Source: an uncultured Solobacterium sp. (lineage in GTDB: Bacteria > Bacillota_I > Bacilli_A > Erysipelotrichales > Erysipelotrichaceae). Taken from it: a DNA stretch of 33,150 nt. Below the pieces are notes generated by a model, which worked only from the letters and a program-made list of their open reading frames with translations, had not been told where the DNA came from and searched no databases. This document shows, in pieces, positions 32,633 to 33,150 of the stretch (positions are counted from its first letter, which is position 1; every line of letters begins with the position of its first letter). The translations under genes were made by a program, and so were the position numbers. Location of the stretch: assembly GCA_938041275.1 (NCBI GenBank), contig CALISH010000082.1:1-33150 (forward strand), written 5' to 3'.

Positions 32633-33150
32633 AGATTATCGTTTGGGCATGTATGAAAAGTCCATGCCAAAAGAATTATCTTGGCAAGAAAAACTAGCTA
32701 TCTGTAAAGAATCTGGCTTTGATTGGTTGGAGATTTCTATCGATGAAACGGACGATAAACTAGCTCGCTTGGATTGGGATCAAGAAGAAAGAAACGATAT
32801 CAAACAAGCAATCATAAAGACGGGTGTTCCTATTCATACGATGTGTCTAAGTGGACATCGTAAATATCCACTTGGTGATCTAGATCCAAAGATTGAAGAA
32901 AGAAGTCTAGAGATCATGGAGAAGGCTATCTACCTTGCACAAGATTTAGGAATCCGAATTATTCAATTAGCTGGATATGATGTCTACTACAAGGAAGGTA
33001 GTGCAGAAACCAAGAAACAGTTTATCAAGAATCTTCACATCGCTACCAAGATGGCAGCCAAATATGGTATCATCATGGGCTTTGAAACAATGGAAACACC
33101 ATTTATGGATACAGTTGAAAAAGCAATGGAGTATGTAAGTATCGTTGATA
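32622..33150 (+). CDS. ulaE: L-xylulose-5-phosphate 3-epimerase, cut by the window end
   Basis: Only the first 176 residues are present, and the frame is open to the last base. MDNKDYRLGMYEKSMP resembles the IPLGIYEKALP start of UlaE. FDWLEISIDE, MCLSGHRKYPLG, IIQLAGYDVYY and MGFETMETPFMDT match the sugar-phosphate isomerase/epimerase TIM barrel with its metal-binding Glu. The start ATG 32622 overlaps the end of ulaF by 11 bases; GGAAAG about ten bases upstream serves as ribosome binding site. It converts L-xylulose 5-phosphate to L-ribulose 5-phosphate. Confidence 0.92.
   Translation, partial: MDNKDYRLGMYEKSMPKELSWQEKLAICKESGFDWLEISIDETDDKLARLDWDQEERNDIKQAIIKTGVPIHTMCLSGHRKYPLGDLDPKIEERSLEIMEKAIYLAQDLGIRIIQLAGYDVYYKEGSAETKKQFIKNLHIATKMAAKYGIIMGFETMETPFMDTVEKAMEYVSIVD

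Noticed and set aside
1..33150. CRISPR arrays, tRNA or rRNA genes, integrases and insertion sequences
   Set aside because: No regularly spaced direct repeats, tRNA-like cloverleaf, rRNA segments or transposase/integrase genes were seen on either strand.

Overview
The window is about 33 kb of low-GC Bacillota DNA, most likely from an anaerobic, host-associated member of the Erysipelotrichia. This placement is inferred from codon use, Shine-Dalgarno starts, the class III ribonucleotide reductase, lipoprotein reductases and Cna_B surface adhesins; nothing in the window fixes a species. Almost every gene lies on the + strand. The exceptions are a HIRAN-domain gene and a DeoR-type regulator.

Left part (1-9103). 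An exported lipoprotein flavocytochrome-type reductase with two covalent-FMN domains is followed by a pair of small membrane-anchored proteins of unknown function. Next comes an anaerobic ribonucleoside-triphosphate reductase (nrdD) with no adjacent activase gene. A cell-wall adhesin follows, with collagen-binding-like, SpaA and Cna_B domains. It is split by a one-base frameshift, so its sortase signal sits in another frame.

Middle part (9104-20126). A T-box leader whose specifier reads AUG (methionine) precedes a complete Opp/Dpp-type peptide ABC transporter (binding protein, two permeases, two ATPases). An M42 metallo-aminopeptidase overlaps or directly abuts the last ATPase. Together this is a peptide uptake and hydrolysis operon that appears to respond to uncharged tRNA-Met. 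A PAP2-like membrane phosphatase, an ABC-F ATPase and BrnQ follow, then a convergent HIRAN-domain protein that shares a bidirectional terminator with brnQ.

Right part (20127-33150). This holds two ascorbate-type PTS loci. The first (20374-26470) is strikingly A+T-rich over its first genes. It encodes a SufS-like PLP enzyme, a fusion of a creatininase-family amidohydrolase with a Cof-type HAD phosphatase, UlaA-like EIIC, UlaB-like EIIB and a fucose/arabinose-isomerase-like protein. I do not recognise this gene set, and it is the best candidate for an undescribed carbohydrate (possibly amide- or sulfur-containing) utilisation pathway. The second locus (27531 to the window end) is a recognisable L-ascorbate operon: ulaG, EIIA, EIIC, EIIB, an unassigned beta-propeller protein, ulaF, and ulaE cut by the window edge. 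A divergent DeoR-family regulator between the loci is flanked by repeated operator-like sites. The first locus has no EIIA, so it may borrow the one from the second.
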